From JAIVGV01 sp031425275 (GTDB lineage: Bacteria > Acidobacteriota > Blastocatellia > Pyrinomonadales > Pyrinomonadaceae), in contig JANPJA010000160.1 of the NCBI GenBank assembly GCA_031425275.1, forward strand, positions 1-37,646: a stretch of 37,646 nt of DNA, in the 5' to 3' direction. Made by a program: the position numbers and the translations under genes. How positions within the stretch are numbered: the first letter of the stretch is position 1; every line of letters begins with the position of its first letter. Positions 6,808-15,175 of the stretch are shown in pieces. Below the pieces are notes generated by a model. That model made no database searches. It was not told the DNA's origin and saw only the letters and a list, made by a program, of their open reading frames with translations.

Positions 6808-8766
6808 TCATTCTTCCTCCCCCGCGCGGAGTCGTTCCAGCACGGAGAAGTCTTCGAGTGTGGTCACGTCGCCGGAGACGGAGCCGTTCGCCGCGATCTC
6901 GCGGAGCAGCCGGCGCATGATTTTGCCGGAGCGCGTCTTGGGCAGCGCGTCCGAGAACCTGATTTCGTCGGGCCGCGCCAAGGCCCCGATCTCTTTGGTG
7001 ACGTGGCGGCGCAAGGCCTCTTTCAACTCGTCCGACGAGTGGCGCGAGCCTTCGAGCGTGACGAAGGCGACGACGGCTTGTCCCTTGAGTTCGTCGGGGC
7101 GGCCCACCACCGCCGCCTCCGCGACCGCCTCGTGCGAGACGAGCGCGCTCTCGATCTCCATCGTGCCCAGACGGTGCCCGCTCACGTTAATCACATCATC
7201 AACGCGGCCCATGATCCAGAAATAACCGTCGGGGTCGCAACGCGCGCCGTCGCCCGCGAAGTAGGCGCCCTCGATCTCGCCGAAGTAGGTCTTCTGGTAA
7301 CGCTCGTCGTCGCCCCAGATCGTGCGCAGCATCGACGGCCACGGCCGGCGGATGACGAGGTAGCCGCCCATCCCCGCCTCCACCGGCTCGCCCCCCCTCG
7401 TCATCACGGCCGCGTCGATGCCGGGGAGTGGTCGCGTGGCGGAGCCGGGCTTGGTCGGCGTCGCGCCGGGCAGCGGTGAGATCATGATGCCGCCCGTCTC
7501 GGTCTGCCACCAAGTATCGACGACGGGGCAGCGGCCGCCGCCGATCGTCTCGCGATACCACATCCACGCCTCCGGGTTGATCGGCTCGCCGACCGTGCCC
7601 AGCAGACGCAAAGACGAGAGATCGTGTTTGCGCGGCCACTGCTCGCCCCACTTGATGAAGGCGCGGATGGCCGTCGGCGCGGTGTAGAAAATTTGGACGC
7701 CGTGGCGCTCGATGATCGACCAGAACCTGTCAGGCTCCGGCCAGTTCGGCGCGCCCTCGTACATCAGAGTCGTCGCGCCGTTCGAGAGCGGGCCGTAAAC
7801 GACGTAGGAGTGGCCCGTCACCCAGCCGATGTCGGCCGTGCACCAGTAGGTGTCTTCGTCGCGGAGATCGAAGACCCACTTCGTCGTCAGGTGCGCCCAC
7901 AACAGATACCCGGCGGTCGTGTGCAAAATACCTTTGGGCTTCCCCGTCGTGCCGGAGGTGTAGAGGATGAAGAGCGGGTGCTCGCTGTCGAGTTCTTCGG
8001 CGGGACAGTCGGCGTTGACGGATTCGATCAACTCGTGCCACCAGTGGTCGCGGCCCGCGCGCATCACGACCGGCGAGCCGGTTCGGCGGACGACGACGCA
8101 CGACTCGACCGTCGGCGTCTGCTCCAAAGCCTCGTCAACCGCCGCCTTGAGTTTCACCTCCGCCCCGCGCCGGAAACCGCCGTCGGCCGTGACGACGATT
8201 TTGCACCCCGCGTCGTTGACGCGGTCAGTGATGGCGGCGGCCGAGAAGCCGCCGAAGATGACCGAGTGGGTCGCGCCGATGCGCGCGCAGGCGAGCATCG
8301 CGATCGCCAGCTCCGGCACGAGCGGCAGGTAGAGCGCGATGCGGTCGCCTTTCACGACGCCCAGACGTTTGAGCACGTTCGCGAAGCGGCAGACTTCGTG
8401 GTGAAGTTGCTGGTAGGTGAGCGTGCGCCCCTCGCCCGGTTCGCCCTCCCAAATGATCGCCGCCTTGTTGCGCCGCCAAGTCGAGAGGTGGCGGTCGAGG
8501 CAGTTGTAGGAGAGATTAGTTTTCCCGCCGACGAACCACTCGGCGTGCGGCGGCTCCCACTTCAGCACCGCGTCCCAACGCCGGAACCAGTGCAGCTCTT
8601 CGGCCATCCGCGCCCAAAACTCTTCGGGCGCGGCCTCGGCCTCGGAGCGCAAGGCTTCGTATTCCTCCATCGAATTGACTCGCGCGCGCGCCGCAAAATC
8701 CGCCGGCGGCGCGAAGACGCGCCCCTCGTGGAGCGTGGATTCGATGTTGGTCGAGACTTCGGACAC
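6808..8766 (-). CDS. acs: Acetyl-CoA synthetase (AMP-forming)
   Basis: Activates acetate with ATP and CoA to acetyl-CoA through an acetyl-AMP intermediate. The product is 652 residues, the usual length. It has the adenylate-forming core motif YTSGTTGKPKG (about residues 268-278), family blocks GWVTGHSYVVYGPL and TWWQTETGG, the GRVDDVINVSGHR hinge and the C-terminal PKTRSGKIMRR, whose Lys (near 613) is the site of regulatory acetylation in characterised Acs. The start is the GTG at 8766-8764, giving the standard N-terminus. The open frame continues far upstream to 10041, but that extension is antisense to the dipeptidase gene. acs diverges from the dipeptidase over a 180-bp spacer. Confidence 0.95.
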   Translation of the reverse strand: MSEVSTNIESTLHEGRVFAPPADFAARARVNSMEEYEALRSEAEAAPEEFWARMAEELHWFRRWDAVLKWEPPHAEWFVGGKTNLSYNCLDRHLSTWRRNKAAIIWEGEPGEGRTLTYQQLHHEVCRFANVLKRLGVVKGDRIALYLPLVPELAIAMLACARIGATHSVIFGGFSAAAITDRVNDAGCKIVVTADGGFRRGAEVKLKAAVDEALEQTPTVESCVVVRRTGSPVVMRAGRDHWWHELIESVNADCPAEELDSEHPLFILYTSGTTGKPKGILHTTAGYLLWAHLTTKWVFDLRDEDTYWCTADIGWVTGHSYVVYGPLSNGATTLMYEGAPNWPEPDRFWSIIERHGVQIFYTAPTAIRAFIKWGEQWPRKHDLSSLRLLGTVGEPINPEAWMWYRETIGGGRCPVVDTWWQTETGGIMISPLPGATPTKPGSATRPLPGIDAAVMTRGGEPVEAGMGGYLVIRRPWPSMLRTIWGDDERYQKTYFGEIEGAYFAGDGARCDPDGYFWIMGRVDDVINVSGHRLGTMEIESALVSHEAVAEAAVVGRPDELKGQAVVAFVTLEGSRHSSDELKEALRRHVTKEIGALARPDEIRFSDALPKTRSGKIMRRLLREIAANGSVSGDVTTLEDFSVLERLRAGEEE

Positions 8767-8900
8767 GGAGGCTGCTCTATCTCCCTCTCGAAAATTTGCG
8801 AATCGCGGTGTGTGACCTTGTAGTACCACAGAACGGCTCGACGCGACAACGACTTGTCGCCCGTGAAGGTTGCCTGCGGCGCGAAGGGGAAAGTACCCGA

Positions 8901-8936
8901 AGGAGATTTTTTGTGCCCCTTGAGTCTTTGTGGTAA
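8901..8936 (+). other. Possible seven-codon leader ORF before the dipeptidase
   Basis: AGGAG (8901-8905) is followed after 7 bases by GTG and a seven-codon frame that ends in TAA at 8934-8936, ten bases before the dipeptidase ATG. The spacing would suit translational coupling. The text also resembles a single remnant of the 9-bp repeat family seen elsewhere (CTTTGTGG), so it may be chance. Confidence 0.25.
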
Positions 8937-8946
8937 ACCTTTTCCC

Positions 8947-10287
8947 ATGAAGAGACACCAGCCGTCCCTGACCCTCGCGCTCCTGCTCGCGCTCGCCGCC
9001 GCCGCCTTCCCGCAGCCGAAGGCGACGACTAAGTCCGCCCCCGTCACCGACACATTGCGCGCGGGCGGCCCGGCCGCGACTGACGCGCCGCGCGACGAGC
9101 GGCTGTGGCAGAAGGCGCTGAAGCTGCACCGCGCGGCCGTCGTGGTTGACTCGCACAACGACATCCTCTCGATCATGCTCGACGAGAACTACGATCTCGG
9201 CACGCCGTCGGCCGGCAAGTACCACACCGATCTGGCGCGCATGAAGGAGGGCGGAGTCTCCGCCGAATTCTTCTCCGTCTATGTGGATCGCAGTTTCGCC
9301 GACAAGGGCGGCGCGGCCCGCCGCGCGCTCGACCTCGTCGATCTCGTCCACCGCGCCGCCGAGCGTTACCCGAACGATCTCTCGATGGCTTACACGGTCG
9401 CCGACATCCGCCGCGCGAAGAAGGCCAAGAAGATCGCCGCGCTGATGGGCATCGAGGGCGGCCACGCCATCGAGGACTCGCTCCACGCGCTGCGCGACTT
9501 CTACCGCCTCGGCGTGCGCTACATGACCCTCACGCACAACAACACCAACAACTGGGCCGACGCCTGCTGCGACACGGCCAAACACAACGGCCTGTCGGAT
9601 TTCGGCAAGGACGTGGTGCGCGAGATGAACCGCATCGGGATGTTCATCGACGTGTCGCACGTCTCGGACAAGACCATGTCGGACGTGCTCGACGTTTCGA
9701 CCGCGCCCGTCATCGCCTCGCACTCTTCGGCCCGCGCGCTGGCCAACCGCCCGCGCAACATCCCCGACGACCTGCTCCGCCGGATCGGTAAAAACGGAGG
9801 CGTCGTGATGATCAACTTCTACCCGGCCTTCATCGATCAAAAGGCTGTGGACGCCGGCCTCGCGCGCGACGCGCGTTTGAAACCGGAGCGCGACCGGCTG
9901 CGCGAGGCGTTCAAAAATGATCCGAAGCGGCTCGAAGAGGAGTTGACGAAGTTGAACGCCGCGAACCCGCTGCCGCCGACGCCGCTCTCCGTCCTCGTCG
10001 ATCACTTCGATCACGTCGCCAAAGTCGCGGGCGTCGATCACGTCGGCATCGGCTCCGACTTCGACGGCGTGCCCTCGCTGCCGACGGGGATGGAAGACAT
10101 CTCGAAGCTCCCGGCGCTCACCTACGAACTGCTGCGGCGCGGCTACAGCGAGCGCGACGTGCGGAAAATACTCGGCGAGAATCTGCTGCGCGCCATGGAG
10201 GGGGCCGAGCGCGTGGCCCGCGCCTCGCAGGGGCAGGTCAGCCGCGAGGGGAACGTGCGCCGGCTGGAAGCGGAGAATAAGAAATAG
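8947..10287 (+). CDS. Secreted M19 membrane-dipeptidase family protein
   Basis: A zinc-dependent dipeptidase of the renal dipeptidase family, 446 residues. The start is the ATG at 8947 because it gives a clean signal peptide (MKRHQPSL, then the hydrophobic stretch LALLLALAAAAF to about residue 21). An earlier GTG at 8854 would bury it. Metal and active-site motifs are present: VVVDSHNDIL (HxD-type), MGIEGGHAIED (bridging Glu), VSHVSD and IASHSSARAL (His ligands), and DHVGIGSDFDGV near the end. It should act in the periplasm or at the cell surface in peptide recycling or beta-lactam or D,L-dipeptide hydrolysis, and specificity is not inferable. Acetate metabolism lies divergently but no functional link is evident. 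A strong terminator follows. Confidence 0.93.
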   Translation: MKRHQPSLTLALLLALAAAAFPQPKATTKSAPVTDTLRAGGPAATDAPRDERLWQKALKLHRAAVVVDSHNDILSIMLDENYDLGTPSAGKYHTDLARMKEGGVSAEFFSVYVDRSFADKGGAARRALDLVDLVHRAAERYPNDLSMAYTVADIRRAKKAKKIAALMGIEGGHAIEDSLHALRDFYRLGVRYMTLTHNNTNNWADACCDTAKHNGLSDFGKDVVREMNRIGMFIDVSHVSDKTMSDVLDVSTAPVIASHSSARALANRPRNIPDDLLRRIGKNGGVVMINFYPAFIDQKAVDAGLARDARLKPERDRLREAFKNDPKRLEEELTKLNAANPLPPTPLSVLVDHFDHVAKVAGVDHVGIGSDFDGVPSLPTGMEDISKLPALTYELLRRGYSERDVRKILGENLLRAMEGAERVARASQGQVSREGNVRRLEAENKK

Positions 10288-10333
10288 CTCAGGCGGGGAA
10301 GAGACTGCGCGCGCCGGCGGCGCGTCAAACTAA

Positions 10334-10374
10334 AAGCGCATGACGCCGGATCGTGAGATCGGCGTCATGCGCTT
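10334..10374. terminator. Intrinsic terminator between convergent genes
   Basis: A perfect 15-bp stem (10334-10348 with 10360-10374) encloses an 11-base loop. It lies between the dipeptidase stop (10287) and the stop of the convergent Gly/Ser gene (10424), so it may serve both. Confidence 0.8.
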
Positions 10375-10423
10375 GTCGCTTCAAGGCGAGCTAAACGACG
10401 TGTGTCGTCGTCAGCGGTCGTCG

Positions 10424-10948
10424 TTACTGTCCGCCGCCGCCGGAGCCGCTGCCGCCGCCCGATCCCGACCCGCCGCCGGAGCCGCTACCGCCGCCGGAGC
10501 CGCCGCTGCCCGACCCGCCACCCGAGCCGCCGGAATCAGAGCCGCCGCCCGATCCACTGCCGCCGGAGCCGCTGCCGCCGCCGCTACCGGAACCACTTCC
10601 GCCACCGCTACCGGAACCACTTCCGCCACCGGAACCGCCGGAGCCAGAGCCACCGGAACCTGAGCCGCCGCCAGAGCCGCCCGAGCCGCTACCGCCGCCG
10701 GAACCCCCGGAGCCAGAGCCGCCCGACCCACTGCCGCCGCCGGAGCCCGACCCGCCGCTGCCGGAGCCGCTACCGCCGCCGCTCGATCCACCGGAGGAGC
10801 CGCCCGAGCCGCTACCACCGCCCGAGCCGCTGCCGCCACCCGAGCCGCTGCCGCCGCCGGAGCCGCCGCTACCCGAGCCGCCGCCGGAGCCGCCGCTGCC
10901 GCTGCCGCCGGAGCCACTACCGCCGCCTGATCCTTCTTCAAATAACAT
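10424..10948 (-). CDS. Gly/Ser-only low-complexity protein
   Basis: A 174-residue product. After the opening MLFEE it consists of Gly and Ser in GSG, GGS and GGGS patterns, apart from a single Asp (residue 138) and the terminal Gln. No signal peptide, membrane helix or Cys is present. It is supported as a real gene by a full Shine-Dalgarno sequence (GAGGAGGA, 10965-10958, 9 bases before the ATG), by mixed synonymous codons (GGC, GGT, GGA; AGC, TCC, TCG, TCA, AGT) rather than a simple DNA repeat, and by a terminator just downstream. Long Arg- or Ala-rich frames on the other strand are shadows. The chain should be disordered and flexible, a linker-like polymer. Ser-Gly dipeptides could be modification sites, but this is speculation. 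No function is assigned. Confidence 0.65.
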   Translation of the reverse strand: MLFEEGSGGGSGSGGSGSGGSGGGSGSGGSGGGSGSGGGSGSGGGSGSGGSSGGSSGGGSGSGSGGSGSGGGSGSGGSGSGGSGGGSGSGGSGGGSGSGGSGSGGSGGGSGSGSGGGSGSGSGGGSGSGGSGSGGGSDSGGSGGGSGSGGSGGGSGSGGGSGSGGGSGSGGGGQ

Positions 10949-10957
10949 CTCGCTTGA

Positions 10958-10965
10958 TCCTCCTC
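10958..10965 (-). promoter_or_regulatory. Strong Shine-Dalgarno sequence of the Gly/Ser gene
   Basis: GAGGAGGA read on the minus strand, 9 bases upstream of the ATG at 10948. It is one of the best ribosome-binding sites in the window and decides strand and start for this low-complexity gene. Confidence 0.8.
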
Positions 10966-11262
10966 AGGTTCGTTGAAAGGCACTACTTGAGATTACGGAC
11001 GCCTGCCGTCGCCGAGTATGGCAAAACTTCACGCGCCCAAACGAAAAAGCTCTTGTAACTATCAAGGCGTGTGCCGCGGGTTGGAAAAATGACTACCGGG
11101 CTAACCCCTGAGATTTACACACGGGCGGGACGCGCTATGTGCCATACCCTACATAAGGCCACATCGAAGTCGTACATATCCTGTTAAAAAACGTACACGC
11201 CGCCATCGCGCGCCCATCCCCGCCGGCCGTCTCGTAGCGACGCATAGCGCGAGGGCGCGTGC
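10966..11262. other. Intergenic stretch without a recognised gene
   Basis: About 300 bp between the divergent Gly/Ser gene and hemW. It is visibly less GC-rich than its surroundings and lacks the heptad cassettes found in most other spacers. It should hold the promoter of the Gly/Ser gene, but I see no convincing -35/-10 pair on the minus strand. No credible ORF or RNA gene is seen. Confidence 0.5.
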
Positions 11263-11263
11263 G

Positions 11264-11283
11264 TGCTATAATTTTTCATTCCA
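11264..11283 (+). promoter_or_regulatory. Extended -10 promoter at the hemW start
   Basis: TGC followed by TATAAT (11267-11272) forms an extended -10 element. The ATG is at 11283, so initiation about seven bases after the -10 would give a leader of only 0-4 nt. No Shine-Dalgarno sequence is present. The -35 region is poor, as is common with extended -10 promoters. Confidence 0.65.
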
Positions 11284-12437
11284 TGCGGCGAGCCGGAGTT
11301 TACATCCACATCCCTTTCTGCCGTTCGCGTTGCTCCTATTGCGACTTCGCGACCGGGGCCTACGAGCAGAACTTGGCCGCGCGTTACGTCGAAGCACTCG
11401 CGCGCGAGATAGCCGCGTTCGAGCTGCCGCGAGTCGCGCCGCGCGGCGTCGAGGCCGCGGAGATCGACACCATCTACTTCGGCGGCGGCACGCCCTCTCT
11501 GCTCACGCCCGCGCAAATCGAGACGATCCTGTCGGCCGTCTCCGCGCGCTTCGTCCGGGCTTGCGGCGCGGAAGTGACGTTGGAGATGAACCCCGGCACG
11601 GTCACGCCCGAAGCGGCGCGCTCTTTCCGCGAGGCCGGGATCAACCGCGCGAGCTTCGGCCTCCAAACCTTCGACGACGAGCAACTGCGCCGCCTCGGGC
11701 GCACGCACACGGCCGACGACGCTCGCCGCACGCTCCACACTTTGCGCGAAGCGGGGTTCGGCAACGTCAGCTTCGATCTCATCGCCGGCCTCCCCGCGCA
11801 AACGCTCGCCGACTGGTCGCACAATCTCGACGAAGCCCTCAAGCTTCGTCCCGAACACCTCTCGCTCTACCTGCTCGAAGTCCACGAAAGCACGCCGCTC
11901 GCCGACCAACTGCGCCGCGGCTTCTGGCCGCCGCCCGACCCCGACACGGCCGCCGAGATGTACCGCCTGATGTGCGAGCGCACCGAAGCGTCGGGCTACG
12001 AGCAGTACGAGATTTCCAACTTCTGCCTGCCCGGCCGCGAGTCGCGGCACAATTTAAAATACTGGACGAACCGGCCCTACTACGGCTTCGGCTGCTCCGC
12101 GCATTCCTACGACGGGGCGACGGCGCGGTGGGCCAACGAGCGCGACGCGGCACGCTATTGCGAACTCGTCGAGGCGACGGGCACTGGCCTGATCGAGACG
12201 AACGATCTGAGCCGGCGCGACGCGGGCGCGGAAGCACTCTTCCTCGGCCTGCGCCTGACGCGCGGCGTCGATCTGCGCGAGCACCGCGCCCGCTTCGGCG
12301 CGGACGTGCGCGCCGCTCACGCCGACGACCTCGCGCGCTTCCATGATGCGGGCCTCATCAAGTTTGACGGCGACCAACTCCGGCTCACGCGCGACGGCGC
12401 GCTGCTCTCGAACGAAGTCTTCGCGGCGTTTGTATGA
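11283..12437 (+). CDS. hemW: Radical SAM heme chaperone HemW
   Basis: A 384-residue radical SAM protein. The iron-sulfur motif is Cys13, Cys17 and Cys20 in CRSRCSYCDF. The residue after CxD is Phe rather than the fourth Cys of HemN, which marks HemW (a heme-binding chaperone for heme insertion) rather than coproporphyrinogen dehydrogenase. Other family blocks are YFGGGTPSLL, EMNPGTV, GINRASFGLQTFDDEQL, SFDLIAGLPAQT and a C-terminal HemN-like region with LFLGLRLTRGVD. It starts at ATG 11283 rather than the GTG at 11259 because the promoter lies between them. It is the first of ten co-directional genes and is followed by a heptad cassette. Confidence 0.92.
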   Translation: MRRAGVYIHIPFCRSRCSYCDFATGAYEQNLAARYVEALAREIAAFELPRVAPRGVEAAEIDTIYFGGGTPSLLTPAQIETILSAVSARFVRACGAEVTLEMNPGTVTPEAARSFREAGINRASFGLQTFDDEQLRRLGRTHTADDARRTLHTLREAGFGNVSFDLIAGLPAQTLADWSHNLDEALKLRPEHLSLYLLEVHESTPLADQLRRGFWPPPDPDTAAEMYRLMCERTEASGYEQYEISNFCLPGRESRHNLKYWTNRPYYGFGCSAHSYDGATARWANERDAARYCELVEATGTGLIETNDLSRRDAGAEALFLGLRLTRGVDLREHRARFGADVRAAHADDLARFHDAGLIKFDGDQLRLTRDGALLSNEVFAAFV

Positions 12438-12550
12438 GAAAGCTGTGAGCGATTAGCGATTAGCTTTCAGCCAAACCAAAGGAAAGATGAAGCAGACCGT
12501 TTGCTAACAGCTAACAGCTAACAGCTAACAGCTAACAGCTAACAGCCAAC
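12438..12550. repeat. Inverted heptad-repeat cassette, GCGATTA/TAACAGC family
   Basis: The left arm (12441-12472) contains GCGATTA units, and the right arm (12503-12549) has six to seven tandem TAACAGC units ending two bases before the next ATG. The arms are of the same broad family but unequal in length and variant content. Confidence 0.88.
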
Positions 12551-12551
12551 C

Positions 12552-13592
12552 ATGATTGATCTCAGAAGCGACACGTTGACGAAGCCGACGCCCGCGATGC
12601 GGCGCGCGATGGCCGACGCGGAGGTGGGCGACGACGTGTACGGCGAAGACCCCACGGTCAACCGCCTGCAAGAGCGCGCCGCCGGGATGTTCGGCAAGGA
12701 GGCCGCGATCTTCGTGCCCACCGGTTCGATGGGCAACCAGATCGCGGTGAAACTCCACACGCGGCCGGGCACGGAAGTCGTCATCGAGGAGCGCGGCCAC
12801 ATCTACAACTATGAGATGGCCGCGATGTCGGTCGTCTCCGGCGCGCTCGCGCGGCCCGTTAAAAGCGCGGACGGGAGCGGGGTGCTGGCGTGGGACGACA
12901 TCGCGTCGGGCATTCACGCGAACGCGGCCTACTACGTCGCGCCGACCGCGCTCGTCGCCATCGAGAACTCACACAACCTCGCGGGCGGGACAATTTACAC
13001 GGGCGCGCGCACCGTTGAGATTTGCGAACGCGCGCACGCCCTCTCGATCCCCGTCCACCTCGACGGCGCGCGCGTCTTTAACGCCGCCGCCGCGACAGGC
13101 GAGTCGGTCGCCGCGCTCACCTCCGCGTGCGACTCCGTGATGTTTTGTCTCTCGAAGGGCTTGGGCGCGCCCGTCGGCTCGATGCTCCTCGGCGGGCGCG
13201 ACTTTATCGACGAGGCGCGCGCGTGGCGCAAGCTTCTCGGCGGCGGGATGCGTCAGGCCGGCGTGCTGGCCGCCGCCGGACTCGTCGCGCTCGAAGAGTC
13301 GCCGCCCAAGTTGCACGACGACCACGCCAACGCGCGCCGCCTCGCCGAAGGGCTGGCGGAACTCCCCGGTGTCGAGATCGACCCGGAGCGCGTCGTCACC
13401 AACATCGTCATCTTCGACGTGGCGGGCACGGGGCAGGCTGCCGACCGAATCTGCGCGCGGCTCAAAGACCACGGCGTTCTCGCCTCCGGCTTCGGCACGT
13501 CGATCCGCATGGTCACGCACTACGACGTGTCGCGCGCCGGAATCGACAAGGCACTCGCCGCGTTGCGCGAAGTCATTCAACCTCGTCACTAG
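12552..13592 (+). CDS. ltaE: Low-specificity L-threonine aldolase-like PLP enzyme
   Basis: A fold-type I PLP enzyme of the threonine aldolase/beta-eliminating lyase family, cleaving L-threonine or L-allo-threonine to glycine and acetaldehyde. The 346-residue product begins with the family signature MIDLRSDTLTKPTPAMRRAM and has GDDVYGEDPTVN. It has ENSHNLAGG for substrate and cofactor contacts, HLDGARVFNAA with the PLP-binding Asp, and the Schiff-base Lys202 in CLSKGLGAPVGS. The length is typical. The ATG directly follows a TAACAGC repeat arm and has no Shine-Dalgarno sequence. Stereospecificity cannot be read from sequence. Confidence 0.92.
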   Translation: MIDLRSDTLTKPTPAMRRAMADAEVGDDVYGEDPTVNRLQERAAGMFGKEAAIFVPTGSMGNQIAVKLHTRPGTEVVIEERGHIYNYEMAAMSVVSGALARPVKSADGSGVLAWDDIASGIHANAAYYVAPTALVAIENSHNLAGGTIYTGARTVEICERAHALSIPVHLDGARVFNAAAATGESVAALTSACDSVMFCLSKGLGAPVGSMLLGGRDFIDEARAWRKLLGGGMRQAGVLAAAGLVALEESPPKLHDDHANARRLAEGLAELPGVEIDPERVVTNIVIFDVAGTGQAADRICARLKDHGVLASGFGTSIRMVTHYDVSRAGIDKALAALREVIQPRH

Positions 13593-13703
13593 TCAGTTGT
13601 CAGTGGTCGGTTGTTTTTGTGCCGCCGAGGCTTGAATGTTCATCTTGATCGCGCCACCCCGTCGGCCACGGACAACTGACGACTGACCACGGACTACGGA
13701 CAC
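13590..13703. repeat. Inverted heptad-repeat cassette, CAGTTGT/CGGACAA family
   Basis: The left arm (13590-13613) starts on the last base before and within the ltaE stop region, and the right arm (13664-13701) ends about six bases before the cmk ATG. Units are CAGTTGT, CAGTGGT and complements including GACGACT and CCACGGA. The loop is about 50 bp. Confidence 0.87.
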
Positions 13704-13707
13704 TCCT

Positions 13708-14397
13708 ATGCCTCCTTTCATCATCGCCATCGACGGGCCTTCGGGCGCGGGCAAATCGACGCTGGGGCGGATGCTCGCGCGCGAGCTGGGGCTGCTCTAC
13801 GTGGACACGGGCGCGATGTACCGCGCGGTCGCGCTCGCGGTGACGGAAGCCGGGGCGAGCGTGAACGACGCCGCGGCGGTCGCCGCAGTGGCGCGCGGCG
13901 CGCGCGTGGAACTGTCGGGGACGCCCGACGATCTGCGCGTCCGGCTCGGCGGGCGCGACGTGACCGGGGAGATTCGTAACGAACAGATCACGCGCCTCGC
14001 TTCGGTCGTCTCGGCCCACTCGGAGGTGCGCCGCGAACTCGTCCGCCGCCAGCGCGAGTTGGGAGAGAGCGGCGCGGGCGTCGTCCTCGACGGGCGCGAC
14101 ATCGGCACCATCGTTTTCCCGCGCGCCGACGTGAAGTTCTTCCTGACGGCCGTCCCCGAAGCGCGCGCCAGTCGCCGCTACGAACAAGATCACGCGCGCG
14201 AGCCGGGCCTGACCCTCGCCGACACCCTCTCCGACATCAACACGCGCGACGAGCGCGACTCCAAGCGCGCCGACTCGCCCCTCGCCATCGCCGAAGACGC
14301 CGTCGTCATCGACACGACCGAACTGGGCGTCGAAGAAGTTTTCGCGCGCATGATCGAGACGGTTCGCGAGCGACGACCTGACCCTGGCGGCGCTTGA
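13708..14397 (+). CDS. cmk: Cytidylate kinase
   Basis: Phosphorylates CMP and dCMP to the diphosphates with ATP. The 229-residue product has the P-loop GPSGAGKST (residues 10-18), VDTGAMYRAVAL for the nucleoside pocket, the VVLDGRDIGTIVFPRADVKFFLTA block and the R-rich lid (RASRRYEQ, INTRDERDSKRADSPL). The length is usual. The start directly follows a repeat arm with only a weak CTCC-like context and no Shine-Dalgarno sequence. ribE begins 15 bp after its stop, so the pair is likely one transcript. Confidence 0.96.
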   Translation: MPPFIIAIDGPSGAGKSTLGRMLARELGLLYVDTGAMYRAVALAVTEAGASVNDAAAVAAVARGARVELSGTPDDLRVRLGGRDVTGEIRNEQITRLASVVSAHSEVRRELVRRQRELGESGAGVVLDGRDIGTIVFPRADVKFFLTAVPEARASRRYEQDHAREPGLTLADTLSDINTRDERDSKRADSPLAIAEDAVVIDTTELGVEEVFARMIETVRERRPDPGGA

Positions 14398-14412
14398 GTC
14401 CTGAAAATCTTT

Positions 14413-15069
14413 ATGTTCACCGGCATCATCGAAGAACTCGGCCGCGTGCGCTCCGTCGAGCGGCGCGGGGAAGGCGTGCGGATGCGCGTCGAGGCGCGCA
14501 CCGTGACGCAAGGGACGAAAGAGGGCGACTCGATTGCGGTCAACGGCGTGTGCCTGACGGCGCTCGAAGTCTCCCCGGAAGGCTTCTCGGCCGACGGGTC
14601 GCGCGAAACTTTGCAGCGTTCGACGCTGGGCGTTTTACGCGCCGGCTCCGCCGTCAATCTCGAGCGCGCGGTGACGCCGGCGACGAGACTCGGCGGGCAC
14701 ATCGTGCAGGGCCACGTGGACGCGCGCGGCCGCTTCGTGTCGGCCGACGAGCACGGCGGATCGTGGACGGTGCGCTTCGCGTACCCGCCGGAGATCGCGC
14801 AGTACCTCGTCTTCAAAGGTTCGGTCGCGGTCGAAGGCGTCAGCCTGACCGTGGCCGCGCTCGCCGCCGAGTATTTCGAGATCGCCGTCATCCCCAAGAC
14901 TTGGGCGGTGACGAATTTGTCTTCCCTGCGGCCCGGCGACGAGGTCAACCTCGAAGCCGACATCATCGCCAAGTACGTCGAGCGCATCCTGTCGGTCGGC
15001 GCGCGGGGCGGCGGGGCGGCCGCGTCCGGCCTCACGCTGGAAAAACTCGCCGGGTTGGGTTACAAGTAG
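14413..15069 (+). CDS. ribE: Riboflavin synthase alpha chain
   Basis: Dismutates two 6,7-dimethyl-8-ribityllumazines to riboflavin. The 218-residue product consists of two lumazine-binding barrels. The first begins MFTGIIEELGRV and has SIAVNGVCLTAL, and the second begins after GGHIVQGHVDARG and has KGSVAVEGVSLTVAAL. The C-terminal helix after DIIAKYVERIL is for trimerisation. The length is standard. It lies between cmk and a membrane protein gene. The RibB homologue two genes on belongs to the same pathway, but lumazine synthase and RibD are not in this window. Confidence 0.96.
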   Translation: MFTGIIEELGRVRSVERRGEGVRMRVEARTVTQGTKEGDSIAVNGVCLTALEVSPEGFSADGSRETLQRSTLGVLRAGSAVNLERAVTPATRLGGHIVQGHVDARGRFVSADEHGGSWTVRFAYPPEIAQYLVFKGSVAVEGVSLTVAALAAEYFEIAVIPKTWAVTNLSSLRPGDEVNLEADIIAKYVERILSVGARGGGAAASGLTLEKLAGLGYK

Positions 15070-15175
15070 CCGCGCGCTCGTCCCGCGACAGTCGAAGCCC
15101 ACTCCGATGCTTTCCCGACAGCCTCGCCGCGCGGGGGCCGCATGTTTCCATCCCGTCGAAACGGAGAGCTAACTC

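Noticed and set aside
6808..10041. A 1077-codon minus-strand frame as a fusion protein
   Set aside because: Only 6808-8766 encodes acetyl-CoA synthetase. The upstream part is antisense to the well-supported dipeptidase gene and resembles no family, and the GTG at 8766 gives the normal Acs start and length.
10402..11058. Arg-rich plus-strand frame over the Gly/Ser region
   Set aside because: Composition is what the complement of Gly/Ser codons must give. It has no ribosome-binding site, while the minus strand has an excellent one.
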